Positions 13,049 through 20,028 of a stretch of 20,515 nt of DNA are shown here, in pieces; the stretch's first letter is position 1, and each line of letters begins with the position of its first letter. The stretch lies in the IMG/VR virus record IMGVR_UViG_3300034108_000741, positions 1 through 20,515 of that record; one strand, 5' to 3'. Origin of the DNA: a virus. A program made the position numbers and the translations under genes. The notes below the pieces were generated by a model. It had not been told where the DNA came from. It saw only the letters and a list, made by a program, of their open reading frames with translations, and did not search any database.

Positions 13049-15480
13049 TTTGCGATGAGTTCTTTCACTGCGTCGGCAATGCTTGTGGACAGAAACTTAA
13101 TTTGATCTTCGGAAAATCCAGCGGCGATCTTCCCGTCATTGCCGCCCTCGTTGCCCCATCGCACGCGCTTCAATCGTTCCTGCGCCTCTTTATCTCCGGC
13201 TGCCGCTTTTCGCTCCATGTCTCTGCGCATCTTTTCTGCGGCCATGTCTGCCTTGCGCTTTGCAAGCTCGTCTTTGGTTAATTTCCTTCCAGTTACAGGA
13301 TCGGTTCCGGCGATAATCTCGCCGCCAACTCCTTTTTGGATTCCTATCAACCCCATGTTTTCGAGGGCGCGCCTTTCTGCCATGTCTTGCGCCCGCTCCT
13401 GCGCCTTGCGGTTGCGATTAAACGCGCCCATGCCGCCCGCGCCCATTGCGCCCATGTTGAAATTCTCGTTCACCTGCTCCCTGCGGAGCAATTCGAGCTT
13501 ATTGGCGATTTGCTGCGCCTCAATCGGCGAAAACGCCTTTTTCTTGTTCAGTAAATCCATCTCCATTTCGATAACCTTGCGCTTGTTCTGCGCCTCGGTG
13601 CCCGCAAGTCCGGCCTTGGTAAACTCAAAGCCCTCCCGTCGCATTGACTCGATCTCCTTGATCGCCCCTTCCTCCTGATTCAATAGCTCCAGCTTTTTCT
13701 GTGCAATCTTGGTTTCCCTTTCAAGACGCCCCATGTTGTAATCTTTTTCGAGTGCTGAAATTTCAGACTGAATACGAAGATATTTTTGCGCGCTAGTGTC
13801 TCGGAATTGAGAGGCGTCTTTTTCGGCTTTTGTTTTCTCTGATGTCAGCCTTACTTGTTCCTCTGCGCTTTTTACATACAACGCGGAGTTATCTTCTTCG
13901 CGCTTGCGTTTTCTCTGTGCGGAAATCTCTTCAATTTCCGCCATGCGAGCATCGGCAAGCATTCCATACTCTCTGTTTTTTTGGTCTGCTGTGCGGGATG
14001 AATCTCGAATTGAATTTCTTTTTGATATAAAATTCAATTCGCGTTGAAGATCCTCTGTGTTCTGCTTGTCTGCCTCCGTTTGTTCTCGCGCCCTAGCATC
14101 ACTAAGCGCGGCGGCATTTTTTGATTCTGTTATTGAGTCAATATATGCGGCTCGGCCCTTTGTGTTTATATCTACACCTGCTTCCTCCGCCGCTGCGCGA
14201 ATTTCTTGCCCCTGCTTTTGTAGCGCGGCCTTCCTAGCGTCATACTCAGTCGCTATTCGCCGCCTTTCCGCTGTGTCGAAATTAGGTAGCCCCAATCCAA
14301 CAGTAGCGCCCTGCATTTTTTGCGCCCTCTCTCTATTAAGATCAACCATCTTGTCTCGCAACTCCTGCATCTTCCTTTGATAATCTTCATTTGCGGAAAT
14401 TATAGAGCCAGCGGTTGCGCCCCTTTCTCTGGTCGCAATAGATGCGGCAGTGTCTGCGGCAATGGCCTTTGTTTTGGCGTTTATGCTCGCCATTTCCCTA
14501 ATGTGATCTTCAAGCTCTTTTGCTTTTCTTGCAGCCTTCTCCGTTCCGCTCGCAAATTCCCACATTGCCGCGCCAATCGCGATCACGCCGCCGATGACCA
14601 TTCCTTTCGGCCCGAAGATGCTGGCAATCTGAGATCCCTGCTGTGCAATCACGCGACTCGCGCTCATTCCCATTTGCAGCGATACTGCCACGTCCTGCGC
14701 CTGCTGTGATACCATCCCGACGCGATAGGCTGCGTTTTGACCGCCAGCGAAGGCAGAGCCACGGCGAGCGCCTGAGTATGCCGCGCCGCCCGGCCCGCCG
14801 CCAACCGCTACTTGCTTCTGCTTTTCTTGGGAAATGCTTTGCTCAAGACGAAGCATCGTGCGCGCCTGCTGCAATGCCTCTGACGGCTTCATGCCAGCGT
14901 TTAGTCCGGCCTGCACATTTCTTTCCAAAGTCGCCATTGCGCGCAAGTGTTGCTCGCGCTGCTTGTCGCCAGCCGCAATCGCGGCCATAAGCTGAATCTT
15001 CTTTTGCATCGCCGCCTGTTCCTTAGCGTTTGACGATGCGATTGAAGCCTGCTTTTCCGCAATCTGCTTAGCTGTTTCAAGTTCCCTTAGTTTCTGAGCA
15101 TTTAGAGACGCCTGCGATACTTCTATGTTCTTCGCTAGTTCAGCGGCCTTTTGCCTCGCGGCAATCTGCGACTCGTATTCGACATCTTTAGACGCCATGC
15201 GCCCCGCCTTTTCTGGCGTGAATCCAATGCGCCTGTATTCGTTCGCTTTTTGTAACTTTGTGATTATCCGATCAACGGCCCGTTCCTCTTGTTCGCTGCC
15301 TTCTGCGATATATCGCTTTTTTTCCAACGCGGCAGTTGCCATCATCTGACGCTCAAAGTCTGAAATCCTCTTGGATGACGCCCTTGCCTTAGCCTCCTGC
15401 GCGGCCATAACCTGCGAGTTGCCCGCAGCTTCGGACATCACTACTTCTATCTCGATTAAACCGTGGGCAGATGCGGGCAT
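13045..15480 (-). CDS. Tape measure protein
   Basis: This 811-aa protein is the largest here and is mostly long charged helices (for example EKKRYIAEGSEQEERAVDRI and NKLELLRREQVNENFNMG). It has one hydrophobic stretch at about 287-309 (IFGPKGMVIGGVIAIGAAMW). Before that stretch lies VSQQAQDVAVSLQMGMSASR, then VIAQQGSQIASIFG, a signature of tape measure proteins. The protein sets tail length inside the tube and is ejected into the host envelope. The length would correspond to a roughly 120-nm tail using about 1.5 A per residue, a rule of thumb for helical tape measures. The ATG at 15480 is preceded by CGTAACCT. Confidence 0.9.
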   Translation of the reverse strand: MPASAHGLIEIEVVMSEAAGNSQVMAAQEAKARASSKRISDFERQMMATAALEKKRYIAEGSEQEERAVDRIITKLQKANEYRRIGFTPEKAGRMASKDVEYESQIAARQKAAELAKNIEVSQASLNAQKLRELETAKQIAEKQASIASSNAKEQAAMQKKIQLMAAIAAGDKQREQHLRAMATLERNVQAGLNAGMKPSEALQQARTMLRLEQSISQEKQKQVAVGGGPGGAAYSGARRGSAFAGGQNAAYRVGMVSQQAQDVAVSLQMGMSASRVIAQQGSQIASIFGPKGMVIGGVIAIGAAMWEFASGTEKAARKAKELEDHIREMASINAKTKAIAADTAASIATRERGATAGSIISANEDYQRKMQELRDKMVDLNRERAQKMQGATVGLGLPNFDTAERRRIATEYDARKAALQKQGQEIRAAAEEAGVDINTKGRAAYIDSITESKNAAALSDARAREQTEADKQNTEDLQRELNFISKRNSIRDSSRTADQKNREYGMLADARMAEIEEISAQRKRKREEDNSALYVKSAEEQVRLTSEKTKAEKDASQFRDTSAQKYLRIQSEISALEKDYNMGRLERETKIAQKKLELLNQEEGAIKEIESMRREGFEFTKAGLAGTEAQNKRKVIEMEMDLLNKKKAFSPIEAQQIANKLELLRREQVNENFNMGAMGAGGMGAFNRNRKAQERAQDMAERRALENMGLIGIQKGVGGEIIAGTDPVTGRKLTKDELAKRKADMAAEKMRRDMERKAAAGDKEAQERLKRVRWGNEGGNDGKIAAGFSEDQIKFLSTSIADAVKELIAK

Positions 15481-15530
15481 AGGTTACGAAGCGCATATCT
15501 CAATCCCCCGCAAAGTGCAAGCAAATTGCG

Positions 15531-16241
15531 TTAAGCCTTCACTGAAAAGCTAGTGCCCCGGAACTTCTCCTTCAGAACTTCACTAACGGCCTTTCTGTCA
15601 ATATAGACCTTGATATCTGAGGTGGCGTTATTGATCGCCTGCTGAACAAACTCCATCCCTACGGTATCGCCGCCGCGCGACGTGTTGTAGAGCTTAACGC
15701 TGCACCGCTTATCTCCAGTGTAGGTAACACTGAACGATTGCGCAGCCGTTCCGCCGGCTGCTTTGTCAACGGTGGGGATGTTGCGCTGCTTTAGCCGTGT
15801 GAGCTTGTGCTTCTTTTGGAGGTATGGAGACTTTTCGTGTAAATCTCTCGCACAGAAGAGCCAACCTGCCGCAATGTATGCGCGGGAAGCAATTCGCATT
15901 TTGAGGATTGCCGCCATTGTCTGCTTTACGATCTCAGGGATGTAGCCCGCTCCCGTCCTTTTTAGCACATTCAGCGCAAGCCAGAAAAGCAGCGGTCGCG
16001 TAATTGTTCTGCCGCGAGGACTAGACGGCTTGCCGAGCCTGCCGGAAACGGGCTTGTTCAAATCCGACTTGATTCTGGCAGCAGTAGCCTTGCGGGTCAA
16101 CTGCACAAGCCCATCGCCCGTGCCGCTTCCGATAAGCACTTTCAACGCGGCATCCTGCACGATGTCCACGACGGGGGTGCGAGAAAGCTGTATCTTTTGC
16201 GCCAGAGCCTTGTTTAGCCCGCTGAAATCGTATTTAATCAC
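15531..16241 (-). CDS. 236-aa hypothetical protein upstream of the tape measure
   Basis: The start is GTG at 16241 (16239-16241), which follows a GGGGC stretch that could serve as a weak ribosome site. The protein begins MIKYDFSGLNKALAQKIQLS and is basic and helical (LLFWLALNVLKRTGAGYIPE, about 84-103; ILKMRIASRAYIAAGWLFCA). The C-terminal third (SFSVTYTGDKRCSVKLYN) is beta-like, followed by a helix and strands. The position between tail chaperone and tape measure, and the opening motif, resemble HK97 gp10-type or minor tail proteins, but no firm assignment is possible. Single-TM or membrane roles are unlikely. Confidence 0.55.
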   Translation of the reverse strand: MIKYDFSGLNKALAQKIQLSRTPVVDIVQDAALKVLIGSGTGDGLVQLTRKATAARIKSDLNKPVSGRLGKPSSPRGRTITRPLLFWLALNVLKRTGAGYIPEIVKQTMAAILKMRIASRAYIAAGWLFCARDLHEKSPYLQKKHKLTRLKQRNIPTVDKAAGGTAAQSFSVTYTGDKRCSVKLYNTSRGGDTVGMEFVQQAINNATSDIKVYIDRKAVSEVLKEKFRGTSFSVKA

Positions 16242-16265
16242 GCCCCGACTATGCGCGGGCGGGGG

Positions 16266-16361
16266 TTATTTTGCAAGCGCGGCGATAATCAGGTATGCGT
16301 GATAAGCGAGCGCAAAGGAGACAACCGCAATGGCAATATCTTCAAATGTTGATGTTTTCAT
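16266..16361 (-). CDS. 31-aa single-pass membrane peptide
   Basis: ATG 16361 overlaps the previous stop (ATGA), and the frame ends at TAA 16266-16268. The sequence MKTSTFEDIAIAVVSFALAY continues as a hydrophobic helix to HAYLIIAALAK. This is one membrane span with a charged edge on each side. It is too short to assign, but coupling and hydrophobic pattern suggest a real peptide. Confidence 0.45.
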   Translation of the reverse strand: MKTSTFEDIAIAVVSFALAYHAYLIIAALAK

Positions 16362-16591
16362 TTTGCAAGCACCCTCGCCAAGCACGCCGCGTCGCGCCTT
16401 CTCCTGCTTTCCTCAACGCGCTGTTTCGCTTCATTCTTTATTTGCTGTGCGCGAGCGTCAATATCCTCGTTAATACGTCTGCGGCGTTCCTCGGCGCATG
16501 GCAAGACGCAATCAATCGCATCGCGTCCAATTGGAGGCAGCCCATCCAGCGGCCTCATCCGTTCGTAATCTGAAAGCCATCCTTTTCTCAT
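16358..16591 (-). CDS. 77-aa arginine-rich helical small protein
   Basis: It starts MRKGWLSDYERMRPLDGLPP at 16591. Two cysteines (IDCVLPC) precede a long charged helix EERRRRINEDIDARAQQIKN that continues to ACLARVLAK. It looks like a coiled-coil small protein. It overlaps the stop of the upstream gene by one base (TAATG) and the start of the membrane peptide (ATGA). No family is recognised. Confidence 0.55.
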   Translation of the reverse strand: MRKGWLSDYERMRPLDGLPPIGRDAIDCVLPCAEERRRRINEDIDARAQQIKNEAKQRVEESRRRRDAACLARVLAK

Positions 16592-16824
16592 TATTTCAAG
16601 CCCTCTCTATTTGCTACTTCTTCGTCCACTTGATCCAATACATCTATTGCGTCGGCAACGGCATAGATTCCAAAACGCCCCACAAGCCCTTCCTTTTGCC
16701 AGTCTTTACCGCGATCATATCTAGTCATAATTGGCTCGTTGTCGTCGGCGTCCACTCTGGTGTAATGTCCGCTAGATAAAAGCGCGGACGCAATGCTGAT
16801 GATTTGTTCTTTCGTATGTTTCAT
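16591..16824 (-). CDS. 77-aa hypothetical small protein
   Basis: It starts MKHTKEQIISIASALLSSGH with a tandem AACCAAT leader. Further on are YDRGKDWQKEGLVGRFGIYA and the acidic helix AVADAIDVLDQVDEEVANRE. The charge pattern and compact size suit a soluble small accessory protein. It lies in the insert between DNA ligase and tape measure. No function can be assigned. Confidence 0.6.
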   Translation of the reverse strand: MKHTKEQIISIASALLSSGHYTRVDADDNEPIMTRYDRGKDWQKEGLVGRFGIYAVADAIDVLDQVDEEVANREGLK

Positions 16825-16838
16825 TGGTTAGATTGGTT
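16825..16838 (-). promoter_or_regulatory. Tandem AACCAAT leader before the 77-aa gene
   Basis: On the - strand AACCAATCTAACCA joins the ATG to give AACCAATCTAACCAATG: two AACCAAT copies nine bases apart, the second running into the start codon. There is no purine-rich Shine-Dalgarno in the leader. Confidence 0.5.
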
Positions 16839-16851
16839 TGTTTTCTCGAAA

Positions 16852-17526
16852 TTACTTGGCTAGAACAGCCCTTAAAAGTTTCCCGCGCTCCGTTACGCGC
16901 TCGTATTTAACAAGAATCTTGTCGCCAACTTTCGGCAAGCGTGCGAGCGATTGCACGGGCACGCCGCCAAAGGATACGCCGTGACGCGAGACTTCGATTG
17001 AGCACTTGGCGATGTTCACGGATGCGACTTCAAAGACTTCTTGCTGGTAGTTTTTCCAGCGTTGGCAATAGGGCGTGCGTCCCTCCATGTAGGGCGCATC
17101 TACTCGTTTCAGAACGATACCTTCGCCCCCGCTCGCCTTCACGCGCTCGCACAGTTCGCGCTTTGCTTCCTCGCCAATGACGCGCTCTACAACTTCGCCT
17201 CTCCATACGTCGCACAAAATATCACGGCGGGCGCTGTTGTCGGAAAGCACGGGCGATCCCATCAAGCCGTAAATGTCGAACGCCACGAATCGGCCCGCTG
17301 GCATCTGCTCGCCGTCGAGAACGAAGTCAAACGGCGAAAGCATAGCGAGAGCAACCGTTTCTTCGCTGAGTGCTACGCGATTGCCTTCGCGGGTGAATCC
17401 GATGACTTCGTTGCCGCTTTTAACCACACGCCGCCAATCGCCATCTAGCTTCACTTCCGCGCACCATAACGGAGAATGGAAAAGCGGTTCGGGGTCGGCG
17501 CAGTCGGTGAGCAATTGGAGTTTCAT
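16852..17526 (-). CDS. Small ATP-dependent DNA ligase
   Basis: This 224-aa protein is read from ATG 17526; an ATG at 17550 would add eight residues. Ligase motifs appear in order: motif I AEVKLDGDWRR with the adenylated Lys K26, motif Ia GFTREGNR (about 43-50), motif III FVLDGEQM (D71-E73), motif IIIa FVAFDIYG (80-87), motif IV GGEGIVLKR (133-141), and motif V near QRWKNYQ (K159), where the second Lys of KxK is replaced by Tyr. The end, VGDKILVKYERVTERGKLLR, fits an OB-fold. This is a minimal ligase of adenylation plus OB domains. It would seal nicks in phage DNA with ATP. It is found between the tail chaperone and tape measure genes, inside the late operon, which is unusual. Confidence 0.88.
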   Translation of the reverse strand: MKLQLLTDCADPEPLFHSPLWCAEVKLDGDWRRVVKSGNEVIGFTREGNRVALSEETVALAMLSPFDFVLDGEQMPAGRFVAFDIYGLMGSPVLSDNSARRDILCDVWRGEVVERVIGEEAKRELCERVKASGGEGIVLKRVDAPYMEGRTPYCQRWKNYQQEVFEVASVNIAKCSIEVSRHGVSFGGVPVQSLARLPKVGDKILVKYERVTERGKLLRAVLAK

Positions 17527-17592
17527 GGATTGATTTCCACCAAAATGCACAGCTTCACCGATTCCGTCAATGAAAATGTTTGCGAGTAGTAA

Positions 17593-18209
17593 CTATGGGC
17601 GTTTCGCCATGAACTCAGACACGTTCACGGGCCTTGCTTTGCGGGTGTGGCGTAGCTGGTTCTTGCCCGTCTCGTTTGCCGTTGTAATCCACCACGTATT
17701 TTCCAGCCGCTCGCCGTCTGCCTGCGACAAGTCCCAAAGGATCTGATGCGGCGTCATGCTGCCCATCGTGACCGCCGAGAGTGTGCCTATGTAGAACGCG
17801 GCACCGCCCGGCGTTATCCGTTTCCCGATCCGCCCTTTGTGTCCGGTTCCACGCTCAATGCGTCGGCAAGGTCTTTGTCAATCGCGTCCGATACCTCCAT
17901 TGCCTCTTTCGTGCGCGCTGCGCTGTCAATGCCGAGCTTTTCGGCCCACTCCATAGCCTTCACGCGAAACGCACTTGCGGCATCGCCACGGGCGGAGTCG
18001 CATTGCGCGGGTGACTGCGTGCAAATGAACAACTTCAAGATTGCCGACTCGATAACGCTGATGTCGTCCGTCCGCACGCGAAAGAATGTGACGCGGCGAT
18101 TGAACGAGAAAGGCTTTAGCGTGATGCCCGCGAAGGTGAACACGCGGCCCATGTCTTGCGAGATAGGCGCGGGAGTTGATGGTGCGTTGTCGTCTGTAAG
18201 TGTTTCCAT
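17593..18209 (-). CDS. Tail assembly chaperone G-T fusion made by -1 frameshift
   Basis: This is the extended product of the chaperone gene. Ribosomes read from ATG 18209, slip back one base at the heptamer 17820-17826 and continue in a second frame to the TAG at 17593-17595. The join is read through AAC (17822-17820), and base 17820 is then reused in CGG. The fusion is 130 residues of G plus 75 of T, 205 in all. The T part (AAFYIGTLSAVTMGSM, then TPHQILWDLSQADGERL and NETGKNQLRHTRK) resembles T domains of tail chaperones, where PHQxLW-type motifs recur. The T frame has its own ATGs but no leader. In lambda, G and GT in a fixed ratio coat the tape measure during tail assembly. Confidence 0.82.
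17795..17815 (-). other. Putative frameshift-stimulating hairpin
   Basis: On the - strand AACGC (17815-17811) pairs with GCGTT (17799-17795), and an inner GGC/GCC pair closes a GGT loop, leaving two bases (CG) bulged. It begins four bases after the slippery heptamer, close to the usual spacing for stimulatory structures. The G stop codon (TAA, 17816-17814) overlaps its base. Confidence 0.5.
17814..18209 (-). CDS. Tail assembly chaperone, G protein
   Basis: This 131-aa protein is the product when no frameshift occurs. It starts METLTDDNAPSTPAPISQDM after an AACCCAATAAAACCAAT leader. The core is alternating strands and helices (VFTFAGITLKPFSF at about 23-36, then VIESAILKLFICTQ and FRVKAMEWAEKLGI). 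The C-terminus is acidic and glycine-rich (SVEPDTKGGSGNG). The order relative to tape measure and tail tube, the size and the frameshift site at its end match lambda gpG-type chaperones. The protein would bind the tape measure during tail assembly and be absent from the virion. Sequence similarity alone would not name it; context does. Confidence 0.8.
   Translation of the reverse strand: METLTDDNAPSTPAPISQDMGRVFTFAGITLKPFSFNRRVTFFRVRTDDISVIESAILKLFICTQSPAQCDSARGDAASAFRVKAMEWAEKLGIDSAARTKEAMEVSDAIDKDLADALSVEPDTKGGSGNG
17820..17826 (-). promoter_or_regulatory. GGGAAAC slippery heptamer for -1 frameshifting
   Basis: In the frame of G the codons read G GGA AAC, the X XXY YYZ pattern with X=G and Y=A. 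Lambda G-T uses the near-identical GGGAAAG. Slipping back one base puts the two tRNAs on GGG and AAA. The G stop codon follows two codons later. Confidence 0.85.
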
Positions 18210-18226
18210 ATTGGTTTTATTGGGTT
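18210..18226 (-). promoter_or_regulatory. Tandem AACC(C)AAT leader before the tail chaperone
   Basis: On the - strand AACCCAATAAAACCAAT lies directly before the ATG at 18209: two AACCAAT-like units about ten bases apart. No Shine-Dalgarno is seen. It overlaps the stop codon of the upstream gene. Confidence 0.5.
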
Positions 18227-18720
18227 AGATGTTGAATTGTCTCTGCGCTGGCGTCTTTGCCGAAAAATGTCCAATCGCCGTTTTCGGATTGCACGGCGAG
18301 CTTGGCAACTGCGCCTTTCATCATGCCGATCATGCGGGCGCGCTTTCCGTTCGGGCCAAGGGCGATTGCGAGCAATGTCGCCGCCTCTTCCTCTTGTATC
18401 TGGTCAATCTGCACGCGAAACTCAGTGTCTTTGATTGCCTGACAGCCTTTTTCCCATCCCTTTAAGATGACGGAAAGTAACGGCGTTTTCTTGAAAAAGT
18501 AGGTGCATTGATCTACCAGATCAAGGCGTTGCGCGTCCTGCGGTGTGAATGGGGTTTCCTGCTCCCATTTGCCACGGCTGACAAGATGCCGCTTGTGCTC
18601 CGCAAGAAACTTGTCTGTGTAAGTCATCGCACACGGGAATTGCGGATTCACCCACGGGACGCCTAGAAGCTCAAGCGTAATTGCGAGAGGCGTGGAAGGC
18701 GTCGAGAAAAACTGATCCAT
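18217..18720 (-). CDS. 167-aa tail-region protein between tail tube and chaperone
   Basis: Read from ATG 18720 (MDQFFSTPSTPLAITLELLG) because a tandem ACCAAT leader sits directly upstream. A TTG at 18795 would give 192 aa but overlaps the preceding stop. The sequence is a helical and strand mix (KFLAEHKRHLVSRGKWEQET near residue 37, then LLSVILKGWEKGCQAIKD). The C-terminal half has a helical repeat (EEEAATLLAIALGPNGKRAR) and ends in an Asp/Gly-rich turn. Location between tail tube and chaperone suggests a minor tail or tube-associated protein. No named family was recognised. Confidence 0.55.
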   Translation of the reverse strand: MDQFFSTPSTPLAITLELLGVPWVNPQFPCAMTYTDKFLAEHKRHLVSRGKWEQETPFTPQDAQRLDLVDQCTYFFKKTPLLSVILKGWEKGCQAIKDTEFRVQIDQIQEEEAATLLAIALGPNGKRARMIGMMKGAVAKLAVQSENGDWTFFGKDASAETIQHLTQ

Positions 18721-18733
18721 TGGTTTGATTGGT
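18721..18733 (-). promoter_or_regulatory. Tandem ACCAAT leader before the 167-aa gene
   Basis: On the - strand ACCAATCAAACCA followed by ATG gives ACCAAT twice, nine bases apart, the second running into the start codon. It supports ATG 18720 over the upstream TTG. Confidence 0.5.
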
Positions 18734-18781
18734 AGGGGCGTGGTATTATTGATGCCGCCACGCACGGCCTTTGTTTTTGGT

Positions 18782-19198
18782 TTAGGCGATGCCAACGTAT
18801 TGCTGGTATTCTGCCGAGAAAGTTCTCCAGCCCGTAGCGGATTCGTCCACTTTGGCGGTATTCATATAAACGCCGCCCGTGTTGGCTAAAAGCCCGTTGG
18901 CGGTTGCGCCAGTGACGCCGAGCGTATTCGTGAGGGTAACAGCGGCATAGAAAGTAGCGTCAATAACGCCAGTTGCAGAACTGATTTCGCCCGTGATGCT
19001 GATCTTCGTGCAAATCGCGCCACGCGCTTCATTGATGCGCTCGCCAACCTTGTTAGTAAGCGGGTCGGTAAACTCAGGCTCAAAGCTGAGTCCGAAAGAT
19101 TTAATGAGGATGCCCGTCTCGTCGGCGGTGATTCCGTGCGTTGGGCCTGCTGTTCCGATGATAGTCATTGTGTAAAAAAGTAAGAGTAAGAGTTTCAT
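18782..19198 (-). CDS. Probable major tail (tube) protein
   Basis: The product is 138 aa from ATG 19198, which has the tandem AACCAAT leader. A second ATG at 19168 (MTIIGTAGPTHGITADETGI) would remove a hydrophobic ten-residue leader (MKLLLLLFYT) and gives the start expected for a tube protein, so the true start is uncertain. A TTG further upstream is not supported. The sequence is beta-rich with a conserved-looking AGPTHGITADE near the front, then LTNKVGERINEARGAICTKI and ITGEISSATGVIDATF. Placement between the terminator candidate and the chaperone is where the tail tube gene lies in siphoviruses. The tube polymerises around the tape measure. Function rests on context. Confidence 0.6.
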   Translation of the reverse strand: MKLLLLLFYTMTIIGTAGPTHGITADETGILIKSFGLSFEPEFTDPLTNKVGERINEARGAICTKISITGEISSATGVIDATFYAAVTLTNTLGVTGATANGLLANTGGVYMNTAKVDESATGWRTFSAEYQQYVGIA

Positions 19199-19200
19199 GC

Positions 19201-19219
19201 GGATTGGTTGGAATTGGTT
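19201..19219 (-). promoter_or_regulatory. Tandem AACCAAT leader before the tail tube gene
   Basis: On the - strand AACCAATTCCAACCAATCC lies four bases ahead of ATG 19198: two perfect AACCAAT copies ten bases apart. It is one of the best copies of the pattern in this window. Confidence 0.55.
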
Positions 19220-19224
19220 TCTGC

Positions 19225-19253
19225 GTTGCTTATTGCAACTTACTTGCGACAAG
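19225..19253. other. Two short hairpins after the terminator gene
   Basis: GTTGC (19225-19229) pairs with GCAAC (19235-19239) around TTATT. CTTG (19243-19246) pairs with CAAG (19250-19253). Both lie between the stop of the 145-aa gene and the tail tube leader. They may tune or process the late mRNA. No clear U-run follows. A weak TTGACT lies just upstream on the - strand, without a convincing -10. Confidence 0.35.
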
Positions 19254-19691
19254 TCAAGACGTAACTACGCGAAATGTTCGTGACCATTCGCGCACTTGGG
19301 ATCCCGGCCCTTGGCGACTTCCGCCGTCTGCGGCCTTGATTTGAAAATAGCCATTCGTCGATCCGTAAAGCGTGTTAAAAAGAGATGTAGTCGCGGCGGG
19401 AACTGAACCCGCAAAAGCTGCGTCAATAGCCGTGCTCCATAGTTGCAATTTTGCCATGTCGGTAATACTGGCAAGGCGCATTTCAACGGTCAAATCTGCG
19501 CCCCATCGTGAAGGTGCGCGCCCCTCGTCGCGGTTGCCAAGTTCAACCTCGCGGGGGTCGCAACTGACAATGATGCGATCCTTGTCCGCGCCATCGTCAA
19601 CGTCGCGGTGTAAGGCGGATGGTAAATCCGTCTGCGCGGCGAGAATGGTGATAACCATGCGTTCAATATCGTATTCAGCGAAGTTGCTCAT
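19254..19691 (-). CDS. Tail terminator candidate, 145 aa
   Basis: It starts MSNFAEYDIERMVITILAAQ, a helix followed by LPSALHRDVDDGADKDRIIV, then EVELGNRDEGRAPSRWGADL. The pattern helix, polar loop, beta strands (DLTVEMRLASIT, FRVVTS) suits the small tail terminator or head-tail completion proteins that cap the tube. The stop of the 110-aa gene overlaps its ATG. The last residues precede the tail tube gene, as terminator genes usually do. No diagnostic motif was seen. Confidence 0.55.
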   Translation of the reverse strand: MSNFAEYDIERMVITILAAQTDLPSALHRDVDDGADKDRIIVSCDPREVELGNRDEGRAPSRWGADLTVEMRLASITDMAKLQLWSTAIDAAFAGSVPAATTSLFNTLYGSTNGYFQIKAADGGSRQGPGSQVREWSRTFRVVTS

Positions 19692-20020
19692 AAGCCTGCG
19701 CGCTTGCCAAGTTTCATGTAAATCATGCCGTCGTGAATGTTGGTATCCATTACGTCATACGTGCCGTTTGCGCCGTCTGATGCCGCTAGGACTGCGGTAT
19801 CGTTTTTAGTCGGCACGGTTGACCACGAAGATAGCTTGCTGCTGATTTGCGGCCCGTCTGGGTCGGTTAGCGCGCCGTCAAATATCTGTTGGTCAATCGG
19901 GTTGTCGCCAACAAGGATGCTGGTAACGGTGATTGCGCCGATGGTCAGCGTTGGCGATGAGCCGCGTGCGGCGTTAATGGCCGTCACCAGCGAATCAAAT
20001 GCGTCGGTGATCTGGCTCAT
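19688..20020 (-). CDS. Head-tail connector candidate, 110 aa
   Basis: It begins MSQITDAFDSLVTAINAARG (amphipathic helix), then a strand-rich part ITVTSILVGDNPID and DTAVLAASDGANGTYDVM, ending IHDGMIYMKLGKRAGL. Small beta proteins in this position between head and tail terminator genes are commonly head completion or connector proteins. The start and stop overlap or nearly touch its neighbours, so it is part of the same transcript. Family not recognised. Confidence 0.5.
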   Translation of the reverse strand: MSQITDAFDSLVTAINAARGSSPTLTIGAITVTSILVGDNPIDQQIFDGALTDPDGPQISSKLSSWSTVPTKNDTAVLAASDGANGTYDVMDTNIHDGMIYMKLGKRAGL

Positions 20021-20028
20021 TTGTAAAA

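Noticed and set aside
12176-13105. 309-aa + strand frame opposite the tail genes
   Set aside because: It lies antisense to two coupled tail genes, is rich in Arg and Cys as out-of-frame translations often are, and has no motif.
17814-17820. The stop after the chaperone as a sequencing error or pseudogene
   Set aside because: The canonical in-frame slippery heptamer, downstream hairpin and siphovirus gene order explain the two frames better than a broken gene.
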